Source of the DNA: Marinobacter antarcticus
Lineage (GTDB): Bacteria > Pseudomonadota > Gammaproteobacteria > Pseudomonadales > Oleiphilaceae
Direction: 5' to 3'
DNA length: 64,000 nucleotides
Assembly: GCF_900142385.1 (NCBI RefSeq)
Contig: NZ_FRAQ01000001.1
Location: 2,232,001-2,296,000 of the forward strand
Both the position numbers and the translations under genes were made by a program. Below, one piece after another: positions 1 through 9,112 of the stretch. Numbering within the stretch: position 1 is the stretch's first letter; the number at the start of each line of letters is the position of its first letter. The notes beneath the pieces were generated by a model. It was not told the DNA's origin, did no database searches, and worked only from the letters and a program-made list of their open reading frames with translations.

Positions 1-1
1 G

Positions 2-394
2 ATCATCATCGCCGGTGCGGACTACGGCCAGGGCTCGTCCCGTGACTGGGCCGCGAAAGGCGTGGCGCTGGCAGGTGTTGAAGCGATTGTCGCTGAAGGG
101 TTCGAGCGTATTCACCGGACCAATCTGGTCGGTATGGGTGTTATGCCTCTGCAGTTTGAGGAAGGCACCACACGCAAAACCCTGGATATTGAAGGGACAG
201 AAACCTTTGATGTGGAAGGCACGGCTGCACCTGGAGCGAAACTGACTCTGGTTATCCACCGCAAGAACAACAGCACCGAGCGAGTGCCGGTTATTTGCAG
301 GCTGGATACGGCGGAGGAGCTGTCGATTTATTCTGCTGGTGGCGTGTTGCAGCGTTTTGCTGAGGACTTCCTGCAGTCGGAAGGGGCGGCTTAA
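2..394 (+). CDS. acnD: AcnD, Fe/S-dependent 2-methylcitrate dehydratase (C-terminal part)
   Basis: This is the last ~130 codons of an aconitase-superfamily protein; the start lies left of the window. The frame is open from base 2 and contains the swivel-domain signature DYGQGSSRDWAAKG followed by GVEAIVAEGFERIHRTNLVG, typical of aconitase A-like enzymes. AcnD converts 2-methylcitrate to 2-methyl-aconitate in propionate degradation and needs PrpF for activity. The prpF start codon follows 2 bases after the stop codon and prpD follows that, which separates this gene from a generic acnA. Cytoplasmic. The call rests on the neighbours as much as on the fragment. Confidence 0.9.
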   Translation: MIIAGADYGQGSSRDWAAKGVALAGVEAIVAEGFERIHRTNLVGMGVMPLQFEEGTTRKTLDIEGTETFDVEGTAAPGAKLTLVIHRKNNSTERVPVICRLDTAEELSIYSAGGVLQRFAEDFLQSEGAA

Positions 395-395
395 A

Positions 396-1571
396 ATGCC
401 ACACACTCCCCAAATCAAAATCCCCGCCACATACATGCGTGGCGGCACCAGCAAAGGCGTGTTCTTTCGCCTCGCCGACCTCCCGGAAAAAGCCCAAACA
501 CCAGGCCCAGCTCGGGATAACATGCTTCTGCGAGTCATCGGCAGCCCGGACCCCTACCAGAAGCAAACCGACGGCATGGGCGGCGCCACTTCCAGCACCA
601 GCAAAACGGTCATCCTGAGTAAAAGCACCCAACCGGATCACGATGTGGATTATCTGTTCGGGCAGGTGAGCATTGATAAACCCTTTGTAGACTGGAGCGG
701 CAACTGCGGCAACCTCACAGCAGCGGTGGGCGCGTTCGCCATCAACAGCGGCTTCGTGGCCAAAGACCGTATCCCGGAAAACGGCACCGCAGTTGTTCGA
801 ATCTGGCAGGCCAACATCCACAAAACCATCATTGCCAATGTACCCATCACCAACGGCGAAGTGCAGGAAACCGGCGATTTTGAGCTGGACGGAGTGACTT
901 TTCCGGCGGCAGAAGTTCAGGTCGAATTCATGGACCCGGCCGATGGCGAAGGCTCCATGTTCCCGACTGGCAATCTGGTGGATGAACTGGAAGTACCGGG
1001 CGTTGGTACCCTGAAAGCCACCATGATCAATGCCGGCATTCCAACCGTATTCATCAATGCGGCTGAAGTTGGCTATAAAGGATCGGAGCTGCAGGACGAT
1101 ATCAACAGCGACCCCAAAGCTCTGACGATGTTCGAAACAATCCGTGCCTACGGTGCTTTGAAAATGGGGTTGATCCAGAACATTGAAGAAGCTGAATCCC
1201 GGCAGCACACCCCGAAAGTAGCCATCGTAGCGCCACCGGCCGACTACACTTCATCAAGCGGCAAGAAGATTGCTGCAGGTGACATTGATGTGCTGGTTCG
1301 CGCACTGTCCATGGGCAAGCTACATCACGCCATGATGGGTACAGCTGCAGTCTCAATCGCAACCGCAGCGGCTATTCCCGGAACGCTGGTAAACCTGGCG
1401 GCTGGTGGCGGTGATCGTACCTCGGTCACCTTCGGCCATCCTTCAGGCACGCTGCAGGTAGGCGCAGAAGCAAAAGAAGTGAACGGTCAGTGGACAGCCA
1501 CCAAGGCCATCATGAGCCGCAGCGCCCGCATTCTGATGGAGGGCTGGGTACGCATACCAGGGGAGGCCTGA
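396..1571 (+). CDS. prpF: PrpF, 2-methylaconitate cis-trans isomerase
   Basis: This 391-residue protein of the PrpF/AcnD-accessory family isomerises the methylaconitate made by AcnD so that the methylcitrate cycle can proceed. The N-terminus MPHTPQIKIPATYMRGGTSK carries the family's YMRGGTSKG motif, followed by GMGGATSSTSKT and the WSGNCGNLTAAVG segment holding a conserved active-site region. The ATG at 396 is chosen over an upstream in-frame start at 339 because homologues begin with this motif and because 339 would overlap acnD extensively. It lies 2 bases after acnD and 49 bases before prpD, so the three are almost certainly co-transcribed. Confidence 0.95.
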   Translation: MPHTPQIKIPATYMRGGTSKGVFFRLADLPEKAQTPGPARDNMLLRVIGSPDPYQKQTDGMGGATSSTSKTVILSKSTQPDHDVDYLFGQVSIDKPFVDWSGNCGNLTAAVGAFAINSGFVAKDRIPENGTAVVRIWQANIHKTIIANVPITNGEVQETGDFELDGVTFPAAEVQVEFMDPADGEGSMFPTGNLVDELEVPGVGTLKATMINAGIPTVFINAAEVGYKGSELQDDINSDPKALTMFETIRAYGALKMGLIQNIEEAESRQHTPKVAIVAPPADYTSSSGKKIAAGDIDVLVRALSMGKLHHAMMGTAAVSIATAAAIPGTLVNLAAGGGDRTSVTFGHPSGTLQVGAEAKEVNGQWTATKAIMSRSARILMEGWVRIPGEA

Positions 1572-1620
1572 ACCTTAAACCCTTCACCTCAAAACACGAG
1601 CCCCGAAAGGAGGAACCGAT

Positions 1621-3105
1621 ATGTCTGCAACCTTCGATCTCAACGAACGGCCCGATTACGATGACGTTCTGCAGCAGATTGCAGACTACGTTCTGACCTA
1701 TCGGGTGAAAAGTAAAGAAGCCTGGAACACGGCACGCAATTGCCTGATGGACACCCTCGGCTGTGGTCTGCTGGCGTTGCGTTTCCCGGAGTGCACGAAG
1801 CACCTTGGGCCGTTGGTGGAAGGCACGGTTGTTCCCCACGGCGCCCGTGTTCCCGGTACATCATTCCGCCTTGATCCCATGAAGGCAGCTTGGGATATAG
1901 GCTGCATCGTGCGCTGGCTGGATTATAACGACACTTGGTTAGCCGCCGAGTGGGGGCACCCTTCGGATAACCTGGGCGGCATCCTGGCAGTGGCCGATCA
2001 CCTGTCCCAGAAGCGAGTGGCCGAGGGTAAATCCCCCATCGCCATGAAAGCGGTTCTGGAGGCAATGATCATGGCCCACGAAATCCAGGGCGTGCTTGCT
2101 CTGGAAAATTCGTTCAACCGGGTAGGGCTGGATCACGTAGTGCTGGTTAAGGTCGCCTCCACGGCGGTCACTGCAAAGCTTATGGGTGCTAACCGAGAGC
2201 AGCTTCTATCGGCGCTTTCCCACGCCTGGGCAGACGGGCAGGCTTTGCGAACCTATCGCCACGCCCCCAATGCCGGTTCCCGTAAATCCTGGGCCGCCGG
2301 CGACGCCACCTCACGGGCCGTTCGCCTGGCGGATATCGCCATGCGCGGCGAGATGGGGATTCCCGGAGTACTGACAGCTCCCCAGTGGGGCTTCTACGAT
2401 GTGTTGTTCAGCAAAACCAATAAAGACCAGGCACTCAAGCCGGACGACAAGCGCGGGTTTTCCTTGCCGCAGGAATTTGGCTCCTACGTAATGGAAAACA
2501 TTCTGTTCAAGATTTCCTTTCCGGCGGAGTTCCACGCCCAGACGGCTGCCGAGGCAGCTGTAACGCTCCATCCGCAAATAAAAGACCGGCTCGACGAGAT
2601 CGACCGAATCGTTATAACCACCCACGAATCCGCCATTCGTATTATTTCCAAGCAAGGCAAGCTGGCAAACGCGGCCGACCGTGACCATTGCCTGCAGTAC
2701 ATGACAGCAGTACCGCTGATTTTTGGCAATCTAACCGCGGATCATTACGAAGACAGCTTCCACAATGCGCACCCGGAAATCGATACGCTGCGGGAAAAGA
2801 TGGAAATAATTGAAGACGAGCGCTACACCCGTGAATATCTGGAGGCAGATAAGCGCTCAATTGCGAATGCGGTTCAGGTCTTCTTCAAGGACGGTTCCAG
2901 CACAGACAACATTGCGGTGGAATATCCCGTTGGCCATCGTCGGCGGAGAAAAGAGAGTATTCCTCTGCTGGAAGACAAGTTCCGGGCCAATCTGGCGACC
3001 CGTTTCCCAGCGCAACGATGCGGCCGGATTTTTGACTTGTGCCGGGAGCAAAAGGATCTGGAGATCACACCCGTTCAAGAATTTGTGGATCTTTTCGTTA
3101 TTTAA
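1621..3105 (+). CDS. prpD: PrpD, 2-methylcitrate dehydratase family protein
   Basis: This 494-residue MmgE/PrpD family protein acts in propionate catabolism, dehydrating 2-methylcitrate or handling the stereoisomer that AcnD does not use. Family features seen include [19 protein letters not shown] near residue 100, the all-helical N-terminal domain, and a C-terminal segment with [16 protein letters not shown]. Length matches the family. A strong Shine-Dalgarno sequence (AAAGGAGG, 1606-1613) precedes the ATG. It is the last gene of the prp operon in this window, and a hairpin follows at 3142-3175. PrpD is dispensable in some organisms that carry AcnD/PrpF, but the two systems commonly coexist. 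Confidence 0.95.
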   Translation: MSATFDLNERPDYDDVLQQIADYVLTYRVKSKEAWNTARNCLMDTLGCGLLALRFPECTKHLGPLVEGTVVPHGARVPGTSFRLDPMKAAWDIGCIVRWLDYNDTWLAAEWGHPSDNLGGILAVADHLSQKRVAEGKSPIAMKAVLEAMIMAHEIQGVLALENSFNRVGLDHVVLVKVASTAVTAKLMGANREQLLSALSHAWADGQALRTYRHAPNAGSRKSWAAGDATSRAVRLADIAMRGEMGIPGVLTAPQWGFYDVLFSKTNKDQALKPDDKRGFSLPQEFGSYVMENILFKISFPAEFHAQTAAEAAVTLHPQIKDRLDEIDRIVITTHESAIRIISKQGKLANAADRDHCLQYMTAVPLIFGNLTADHYEDSFHNAHPEIDTLREKMEIIEDERYTREYLEADKRSIANAVQVFFKDGSSTDNIAVEYPVGHRRRRKESIPLLEDKFRANLATRFPAQRCGRIFDLCREQKDLEITPVQEFVDLFVI

Positions 3106-3141
3106 CCGCACGCATTAGCTGAAAATTCTTGTAGCTAAGAG

Positions 3142-3175
3142 CTCTCGCCCGGTTCTATTTTCTACCGGGTGAGAG
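3142..3175. terminator. Hairpin between convergent prpD and the XrtA-associated ATPase gene
   Basis: A 12-bp stem (CTCTCGCCCGGT at 3142-3153 against ACCGGGTGAGAG at 3164-3175, one G-T wobble) closes a 10-base loop. It lies between the convergent prpD and the ATPase gene, and its left arm and loop overlap the region around the ATPase stop codon (3155-3157). There is no strong T-run on either side, so it may act as a bidirectional or Rho-assisted terminator. Confidence 0.6.
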
Positions 3176-4207
3176 TGGTTTGACGTTATCTGGCTTGCCG
3201 ATGTTGTCCCTGCGGGAAGATTGCTCGTCCGGGAAAATCGTGGCAAGGCGGCCATCAATTCTCTCCAGCGCTTCTGCCATGCGCAACAGAGCGCTGGTTA
3301 CGCCAGCCATCTCGCCTGCCATATCACCCTTGGGTTGCCCACTGTGCTCCGGAACGTGATGTTCCCGCTTCCTGAGCTCGGCTGTTTTGGGGGTATTTGC
3401 CGGTAGTTCGTCTCCCAGCAAATCCCTGCGAATGGATTTGAGGTCGTGAGGGTCTATAAACGGCCGGTCTTCGGAGTAGGCACACATCATCATGCCGTCA
3501 CACAGCTTGTTAATCAGCCGGGGGATGCCTTTGCTCAGCTTGTGTATCTCACGAACGGTATCGGTATCAAAAAGCTTGTTACCACCGTGGCCGGAAACCA
3601 GAAGCCGGTAATCAATGTACTCGGTGGTTTCTGCGAGTGTCAGGCCTTCCAGGTGGAAAAACAGTTTTACCCGCTGGGCAAGCTGGGGGATATCCAGAAC
3701 GGCCTGTTTCAGCTCGGGCTGGCCAAGCAAGATAACCCGCATTGAAGGCCCGCCCATGCTTTCCATTCCGGCCAGCATGCGAACATCTTCAAGGTTTTCA
3801 CGGGTCAGATTCTGCGCTTCGTCAATGGTCAGCACCACAGGCGTACCGGCGTTGGCCATTTTTTCCAGGTAGTCGGTAATCTGAAACAGCATGGCAACCT
3901 TGCTGTCGTCCTCCACCTTCATCCCGGCCTTGCGAAGAATCAGGCCAAACAGATCCTTCGATTCCAGGTTGGTGTAGGAAATATTGAGAAGCTTCAGGTT
4001 GCCTTCAAGGTTACGGATGGTCTTTTTCAGCAAGGTTGTCTTACCGGAGCCGATCTCACCGCTGATAACCACAAAGCCTTCAGAGCTCCAGATCGCCGAA
4101 GACATGTACACATAAGCCCGGGAGTGTTGCTGGCTCATGTAAATAAAATCGTCTTCCGGCGTAATGCGGAAGGGGTGTCTGTGGAGACCGAAAAATTCCA
4201 GATACAT
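3155..4207 (-). CDS. XrtA/PEP-CTERM system-associated ATPase (ExeA/GspA-like AAA)
   Basis: This 350-residue AAA ATPase belongs to the ExeA-like family that accompanies exosortase A loci (TIGR03015-type). It starts with MYLEFFGLHRHPFRITPEDD, the usual ExeA-type N-terminus. Walker A is at about residues 50-57 (GEIGSGKT) and Walker B at about 124-132 (VVLTIDEAQ); a sensor segment with GQPEL follows. The last ~60 residues are polar and likely disordered. There is no signal peptide, so it is probably cytoplasmic or peripheral. It is the distal gene of a two-gene minus-strand unit with the deacetylase (20 bases apart), divergent from the main EPS operon. Its exact role in EPS assembly is not established. 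Confidence 0.88.
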   Translation of the reverse strand: MYLEFFGLHRHPFRITPEDDFIYMSQQHSRAYVYMSSAIWSSEGFVVISGEIGSGKTTLLKKTIRNLEGNLKLLNISYTNLESKDLFGLILRKAGMKVEDDSKVAMLFQITDYLEKMANAGTPVVLTIDEAQNLTRENLEDVRMLAGMESMGGPSMRVILLGQPELKQAVLDIPQLAQRVKLFFHLEGLTLAETTEYIDYRLLVSGHGGNKLFDTDTVREIHKLSKGIPRLINKLCDGMMMCAYSEDRPFIDPHDLKSIRRDLLGDELPANTPKTAELRKREHHVPEHSGQPKGDMAGEMAGVTSALLRMAEALERIDGRLATIFPDEQSSRRDNIGKPDNVKPLSPGRK

Positions 4208-4227
4208 GTTCAGTTCCTGTCCCTGAG

Positions 4228-5136
4228 TCAGGCGAGGCGGATCAATTGATCGCTGCGCAGCAGGGTTTTGTCTGGTTCGTAGGCATTATAACTTTCGCTC
4301 ACGGTTCCGAACCGGAAATCCCCGAGTAAGCGCTCGAGGCGATCATGGCACTGATCCAGATTAGTATAATGCCGGAAGCGTGAGAACCAGCTTGCGTTAT
4401 TGTAACGTGGCTGCTCCGGATCTATTTCCCAGGGGTGCAGATAAAACATCTGGGGCCGGGCACCAAAGCCCGATGCGTTGCGGAACAGGTAGCGAAACAC
4501 CGGGTAGGGGAACTGGCGAAAATAACCGCCCCCGGCCGCCGGTATGGAAAGCCCCATTATATGGGCTGTGGTCAGCGGAAACTCCCGGATAATGGCACCG
4601 CTGGCGGTTTCAATGGAATAGGGCGCAGACGGTGAATCGGGTATGCCGTAACGATCGTGTCGTATGGGGAAAATACTCGAATCCCAGGTAAAGCCTGCTT
4701 CACTCAGTATATCCAGTGCCCAGAGAGACTCCCGGGTAATGGAGTAACTTGCGGCGCGGTATCCTTCTATGGCTTTGCCGGTAATGTCTTCCAGCAGGGC
4801 TTTGGAACGCAGGGTTTCTTCCCGGAATACGTCCTGAGTCTGATTGTAAATGAGCTGATGACTGTAACCGTGGGAGGCTATCTCGTGCCCATGGTCGGAC
4901 AACCTGCGGATGAGTGCCGGAAATCTCTCTGCAACCCACCCGAGCACAAAAAAGGTTGCTTTCACCTGATGCTTGTCAAACAGGGCTAGCAGGCGTTCTG
5001 TGTTCTGTTCGACTCTGGAAGGCAGAGTGTCCCACTGATCCGGCCTTATTACGCCGGAAAGTGCAGCAACGTGGAAGTAGTCTTCTACGTCTATGCTCAT
5101 GGCATGTAAGGGTGAGGATGGTTCCGTTTCAGGCAT
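4228..5136 (-). CDS. XrtA-associated polysaccharide deacetylase (DUF3473 type)
   Basis: This 302-residue NodB-fold deacetylase, of the subfamily found in exosortase A loci (TIGR03006), presumably removes N-acetyl groups from the growing or exported polysaccharide. Visible motifs are SIDVEDYFHV near residue 14 (metal-binding and catalytic Asp), GHEIASHGYSHQ (metal-binding His pair), GYRAASYSI, and a C-terminal FYLHPWEIDPEQPR typical of the DUF3473 extension. ATG at 5136 is supported by AAGGAG at 5142-5147 with 5-base spacing. Met-13 is a possible but less likely start. There is no signal peptide, which suggests action on the cytoplasmic side, as for other members. It is divergent from the priming transferase gene. 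Confidence 0.9.
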   Translation of the reverse strand: MPETEPSSPLHAMSIDVEDYFHVAALSGVIRPDQWDTLPSRVEQNTERLLALFDKHQVKATFFVLGWVAERFPALIRRLSDHGHEIASHGYSHQLIYNQTQDVFREETLRSKALLEDITGKAIEGYRAASYSITRESLWALDILSEAGFTWDSSIFPIRHDRYGIPDSPSAPYSIETASGAIIREFPLTTAHIMGLSIPAAGGGYFRQFPYPVFRYLFRNASGFGARPQMFYLHPWEIDPEQPRYNNASWFSRFRHYTNLDQCHDRLERLLGDFRFGTVSESYNAYEPDKTLLRSDQLIRLA

Positions 5137-5445
5137 GGGCTCTCCTTTTCAGTGGTACCGATAGCCAACAATACCGATGGATCAATTTTCCCCTACTGAC
5201 CGTGTAAATACAATTCTTGATACAAGCAATTCCCTTCGCCAGGAAAAACAATGTAAAACTCTGTTACCAAAAGATACAATGAGTTGTGATTACATCTTGC
5301 TCAGCGCAAAATAGGGCCGCATGATAAAAAGGAGCCGGTGGTAAGGGGTCGCTCATTGTCAGACTGAGTGTTCACCGCCGGAGAATGTGATGTTGGTCTG
5401 TCGCACGGTGTATAAAGTGTTGTGCAGGCGACAAGGAAGTTCGGC
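5137..5445. other. Divergent intergenic region at the head of the EPS operon
   Basis: This 309-base region separates the minus-strand deacetylase from the plus-strand EPS operon and must hold promoters for both. No GG-N10-GC sigma-54 site is visible on either strand, and no convincing -35/-10 pair stands out. CCGGTGG near 5335 and CACCGCCGG near 5373 could pair imperfectly and form a leader structure. No recognisable riboswitch class was found. Confidence 0.4.
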
Positions 5446-6852
5446 GTGTCCTATATACGGTTTCGGAAACACTACCTTCATATTCCCTATCTGGTGCTTG
5501 GTGCGCTGGAGTTCGTCGTTCTATACGCAATTTTTACTTTTCTATCACCGCTGCTTTCGTTTGCGGGCGTCGGCTACCCTTCTGTTGATACAAATATCCT
5601 GTCAGCGAGTCTTTTCGCACTGATCCTGAGCTGTGGAACGCTTGCCATGGGAGGTTATCTCTCTATGGTTCATGAAAGCGTTTCAGCGCTGTTTTTCCGC
5701 ACTTTGGTTGCCTACTGCTTTGTCGGCGGAATCGGGCTGAAATTACTCTATCTGGTGCTTCCTTCGGCAAACCCAGGCAGTACCAACCTGTTCTGGGCAG
5801 CCCTTCTGGCGTCACTGGTTGTTATCCTGCTGCGGCTGGCCTTCCTGAAAATTGTTGATTCAGAGCAGCTGGTTCGCCGCGTGGTGATTTTCGGCGCTGG
5901 CGATTTTGCGGCCAGCTTGCTGGATGAGTACGAGCGCAACATGCGTGCGCTCGGCGTCAGGATCATCGGTTGTATCGCTGATAACCCGAACGGTGCCGTG
6001 GATGCAGACAAACTGCTGCCAACACCCTATGACTTTTATCAGTTCTGCAAGCAGAACCGGGTTTCCGAAATTGTCATCGCCCAGCAGGAACGCCGGCGCA
6101 ACGAAGGCGGTTGGCTGCCCGTGCCGGACCTGATGGAGTGCAAGCTGCGGGGCATTGCCATAACCAACGGCATCGATTTCTACGAGCGTGAACTCAAGAA
6201 AGCCAAGCTGGACATGGTGCATCCGTCCTGGATTGTGTTTTCCGAGGGGTTCAAAGCCTCAAAAACCCGTGCTTTCACCAAACGATCCCTGGATCTGTTG
6301 ATCAGCCTCACGCTTTTGGCGGTGATGCTGCCGTTTGTTATTCTCACGGCTATTGCGGTGTTCCTGGAAACCGGACGGCCCATACTCTACAGCCAGACCC
6401 GGGTCGGAATGCTGGGTAAAGAGTTTCGCATCTACAAGTTTCGCAGCATGCGGCAGGATGCAGAAAAAGACGGCAAGGCGCGCTGGGCTTCGGCTAACGA
6501 CAACCGCGTTACCCGGGTAGGAGCGTTCATACGCAACACCCGCCTGGATGAGCTGCCGCAGATCTATAATGTCATTAAAGGCGAAATGAGCATCGTCGGG
6601 CCGCGCCCGGAAAGGCCGGAGTTTGTCTCGGAACTGAAAGAAAAGATTCCGTTTTACGACACCCGGCATTATGTAAAGCCTGGCTTAATGGGCTGGGCAC
6701 AACTTAAATATCCCTATGGTGCATCGGTTGAAGACGCCCGGGGCAAGCTGGAGTACGATCTTTACTACTCCAAGAATCACAGCCTTATGATGGATTTTCT
6801 GATCATGATCCAGACCGTGGAAGTCATCCTCCTGGGTAAAGGCGTTCGATAA
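5446..6852 (+). CDS. Priming sugar transferase (XrtA-type EpsB family, polyprenyl glycosylphosphotransferase)
   Basis: This ~468-residue membrane enzyme transfers a sugar-1-phosphate to undecaprenyl phosphate, the first step of repeat-unit synthesis (TIGR03013-like). Four or five hydrophobic segments occupy the first ~140 residues. A CoA/NAD-binding-like segment (VVIFGAGDFA) follows, then the C-terminal bacterial sugar transferase domain with KRSLDLLIS, YKFRSMR, RLDELPQIYNVIKGEMSIVG and GPRPERPEF. The GTG at 5446 is chosen because AAGGAA (5433-5438) lies 7 bases upstream; a GTG at 5422 is the alternative. It is the first gene of the plus-strand EPS operon. Confidence 0.9.
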   Translation: MSYIRFRKHYLHIPYLVLGALEFVVLYAIFTFLSPLLSFAGVGYPSVDTNILSASLFALILSCGTLAMGGYLSMVHESVSALFFRTLVAYCFVGGIGLKLLYLVLPSANPGSTNLFWAALLASLVVILLRLAFLKIVDSEQLVRRVVIFGAGDFAASLLDEYERNMRALGVRIIGCIADNPNGAVDADKLLPTPYDFYQFCKQNRVSEIVIAQQERRRNEGGWLPVPDLMECKLRGIAITNGIDFYERELKKAKLDMVHPSWIVFSEGFKASKTRAFTKRSLDLLISLTLLAVMLPFVILTAIAVFLETGRPILYSQTRVGMLGKEFRIYKFRSMRQDAEKDGKARWASANDNRVTRVGAFIRNTRLDELPQIYNVIKGEMSIVGPRPERPEFVSELKEKIPFYDTRHYVKPGLMGWAQLKYPYGASVEDARGKLEYDLYYSKNHSLMMDFLIMIQTVEVILLGKGVR

Positions 6853-6890
6853 TAAACTGGCGAAGAAAAACAAGGATTTGGAGAGCGTTT

Positions 6891-7529
6891 ATGACTGTTT
6901 ATACGTTAATGCGGGCGAGCTTGATTGCGGTTTTGGGGCTGTTCATGTCGGCTTGCTCTGGCCTGCCGTCTTCTGCGGAAATGCCGCCGGCCTCTGAGCT
7001 GGAAGCCGAGCCTTACGAGATAGGGGTAGGCGATACTGTTTCTATCCACGTTTGGCGCAACCCTGAACTGGGCCAGTCCATCGTGGTTCGCCCGGATGGC
7101 TTTATCTCCATGCCTCTGATGGGTGATGTAAAAGCAGAAGGCAAAAGGCCGGAAGAACTGGCGGCTGAAATCAACGACACCCTCGGCGAGTATATCCGTA
7201 CCCCGGAAGTGACCGTGATGGTTACCAACCCGAGCAGTAAAGAGTTTCGTAACCGGATCCGGGTTACCGGCCAGGTCGCTTCGCCGCAATCAGTTGCCTT
7301 CCTGCCAGGCATGACGGTGCTGGACGTTGTACTGATGGCCGGCGGTGTTACAGATTTTGCCGCCGACAGTCGCGCTGTTCTGCATCGTAAGATCGATGGT
7401 GAATACCAGAGTTTCGGCCTGGATCTCAGAGCCATTCTCACCGATGGCGACATGCGTACGAACCACAGTCTGCAGCCGGGTGACGTAATCAGCGTGCCCC
7501 GTAAGCAGCTGTTCCGGGGCGAGCTCTGA
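6891..7529 (+). CDS. XrtA-type polysaccharide export lipoprotein (Wza/EpsE-like)
   Basis: This 212-residue outer-membrane auxiliary (OPX) protein has a lipoprotein signal with lipobox ending FMSAC, placing the lipidated Cys at residue 22. A polysaccharide export (Poly_export) domain follows from about residue 42 (YEIGVGDTVSIHVWRNPELG, VRPDGFISMPLMGDV), then an SLBB-like segment (VTGQVASPQSVAFLPG). It is much shorter than E. coli Wza and lacks the C-terminal transmembrane helix, as expected for XrtA-type members (TIGR03027). The stop codon overlaps the next start (TGATG), so it is translationally coupled to the chain-length protein. Confidence 0.9.
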   Translation: MTVYTLMRASLIAVLGLFMSACSGLPSSAEMPPASELEAEPYEIGVGDTVSIHVWRNPELGQSIVVRPDGFISMPLMGDVKAEGKRPEELAAEINDTLGEYIRTPEVTVMVTNPSSKEFRNRIRVTGQVASPQSVAFLPGMTVLDVVLMAGGVTDFAADSRAVLHRKIDGEYQSFGLDLRAILTDGDMRTNHSLQPGDVISVPRKQLFRGEL

Positions 7530-9112
7530 TGGATATACAGTTCATAATTGACACCCTCCGTGCGGTAAAGCTCGAGCTTTACCGGCACAGGTTGGCAGCG
7601 GTCATCATTTTTATGACCGTGACAGCCGGGGTGTTGACGCTGGGCTATGTAACACCGAAGAGTTATACCTCTCAGGCAGTGCTGTACGCAGACCAGTCCA
7701 ACATTCTCCAGCCATTGCTCCAGGGCAAGGCTGAGTTGACTCAGCTCGATCGCATCAACGAAGCCCGGGAAATGATGCAAAGCCGTTCGTTTCTGGAGCA
7801 GATTGCTCTGGACACCGGGCTGATCAGAGGCGGTGAAACGGATGCTGTCCAGAACGGAAAGATCAGTGATCTGCGCAAGCAGGTCGGTATTCGGGTATCA
7901 AACCGGAATTTTCTTGAACTGAGCTATACCAGTGGGAGCCCGGACGAGTCCTTCCAGGTTCTCAGCGCGGTACTGAACCGTTTTATTGAACGCACTGTGC
8001 GCAAAAAGCGTTCCGAGAGCCAGGGCGCATTCGAGTTTATCGATTCCCAGGTTAAAACCTACCAGCGCCAGCTTGAGGAGGCCGAGCAGCGGTTGAAGGA
8101 ATTCAAATCCGCGAATCAGGATGGCACCGAGAGCAGTGTTCTCGCCCGAATTGAGAACCTGCGCCGGGATATCGAAAATCTCAAACTGGAGATTCAGCAA
8201 ACCGAATCCGAAGTTCAGCTTACCCGCCGTCAGCTTGAAGATGAGCAGCCCGTAAGGCGCATAACGGTCGACCCGGGCAAATCATCTGCCGAGCGACGAT
8301 TGGTCGCTATGCGTCAGGAATTGGATTCGTTGTTGTTGCGCTATCATGAACGTCACCCGGATGTGGTGAGTGTTCAGGCTCAGATTGCAGATCTGGAAAA
8401 ACGCGTCTCCACACAAACCGACGATGATCGTGACGGTAGCGTTACCGAGGTCATGGAAAACCCGGTTTACGAAAACCTTAAAATTCAGCTGTCCGACAGC
8501 TCAACGCGCCTGGCCGTGCAAAAAAACCGCCTGGCGTCTTTGGAGCGGCTTCTTGAGGAAGCGTTCGTACGTTCTCAGCGGGTTGCAGAGAACCAGGCGC
8601 AGTTTTCCGAGCTTACGCGGGACTACGATGTGACTCGCGGTGTCTACGAAGACATGCTTCAGCGCCGGGAAAAAGCACGGTTGTCCATGACTCTGGATGT
8701 GCAGGGTGAGGGCGTAAGCTACAAAATTCAGGAACCGGCTTCCTACCCGACGCACTGGGATGGGTTGCAACTCTATCAGGTAGGCCTTGCCGGCCCCTTC
8801 CTTGGCAGCGCCATGGTGCTGGGCTTGCTGGTTATGCTGGTGATGTTTGATCAGCGCTTACGTTCACCCCGGGCACTGCAACTCGCCCTGCCGGAATCCA
8901 TCCCGGTGCTGACCACAATTCCCCATTACCGCAGCACCTGGAAAGACCGTTTGCTGCGTAAGGATGTCCTCTCAATCCTGTTCATACTGGCGATTTTCAT
9001 GACAGCGTATCTCGCCGTTCTGGTTTTCAGCGTTATGGGTATTACCCCGGAACAATTGATCAACAAAGCCGGCGAATTAACCGGGCTAGGGCTTGGGGGA
9101 GGAAGCAATTGA
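7529..9112 (+). CDS. XrtA-associated chain-length determinant protein (Wzz/PCP family)
   Basis: This 527-residue inner-membrane polysaccharide co-polymerase (TIGR03007-like) sets polymer length and couples synthesis to export. It has an N-terminal membrane segment at about residues 22-44 (LAAVIIFMTVTAGVLTLGYV), a long periplasmic coiled coil at roughly residues 150-370 rich in Glu/Lys/Arg/Gln, and two C-terminal hydrophobic segments near 415-440 and 480-500. Unlike many Gram-positive-type co-polymerases it has no fused kinase; a separate, degenerate kinase-like gene follows. It overlaps both neighbours by 1 base. Confidence 0.9.
   Translation: MDIQFIIDTLRAVKLELYRHRLAAVIIFMTVTAGVLTLGYVTPKSYTSQAVLYADQSNILQPLLQGKAELTQLDRINEAREMMQSRSFLEQIALDTGLIRGGETDAVQNGKISDLRKQVGIRVSNRNFLELSYTSGSPDESFQVLSAVLNRFIERTVRKKRSESQGAFEFIDSQVKTYQRQLEEAEQRLKEFKSANQDGTESSVLARIENLRRDIENLKLEIQQTESEVQLTRRQLEDEQPVRRITVDPGKSSAERRLVAMRQELDSLLLRYHERHPDVVSVQAQIADLEKRVSTQTDDDRDGSVTEVMENPVYENLKIQLSDSSTRLAVQKNRLASLERLLEEAFVRSQRVAENQAQFSELTRDYDVTRGVYEDMLQRREKARLSMTLDVQGEGVSYKIQEPASYPTHWDGLQLYQVGLAGPFLGSAMVLGLLVMLVMFDQRLRSPRALQLALPESIPVLTTIPHYRSTWKDRLLRKDVLSILFILAIFMTAYLAVLVFSVMGITPEQLINKAGELTGLGLGGGSN

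Noticed and set aside
4657-4989. 110-codon plus-strand frame opposite the deacetylase
   Set aside because: Opposite strand encodes conserved NodB motifs in full.
5137-5445. Cyclic-di-GMP or other riboswitch ahead of the EPS operon
   Set aside because: Conserved GEMM-type motifs are absent; only an imperfect, generic inverted repeat is seen.
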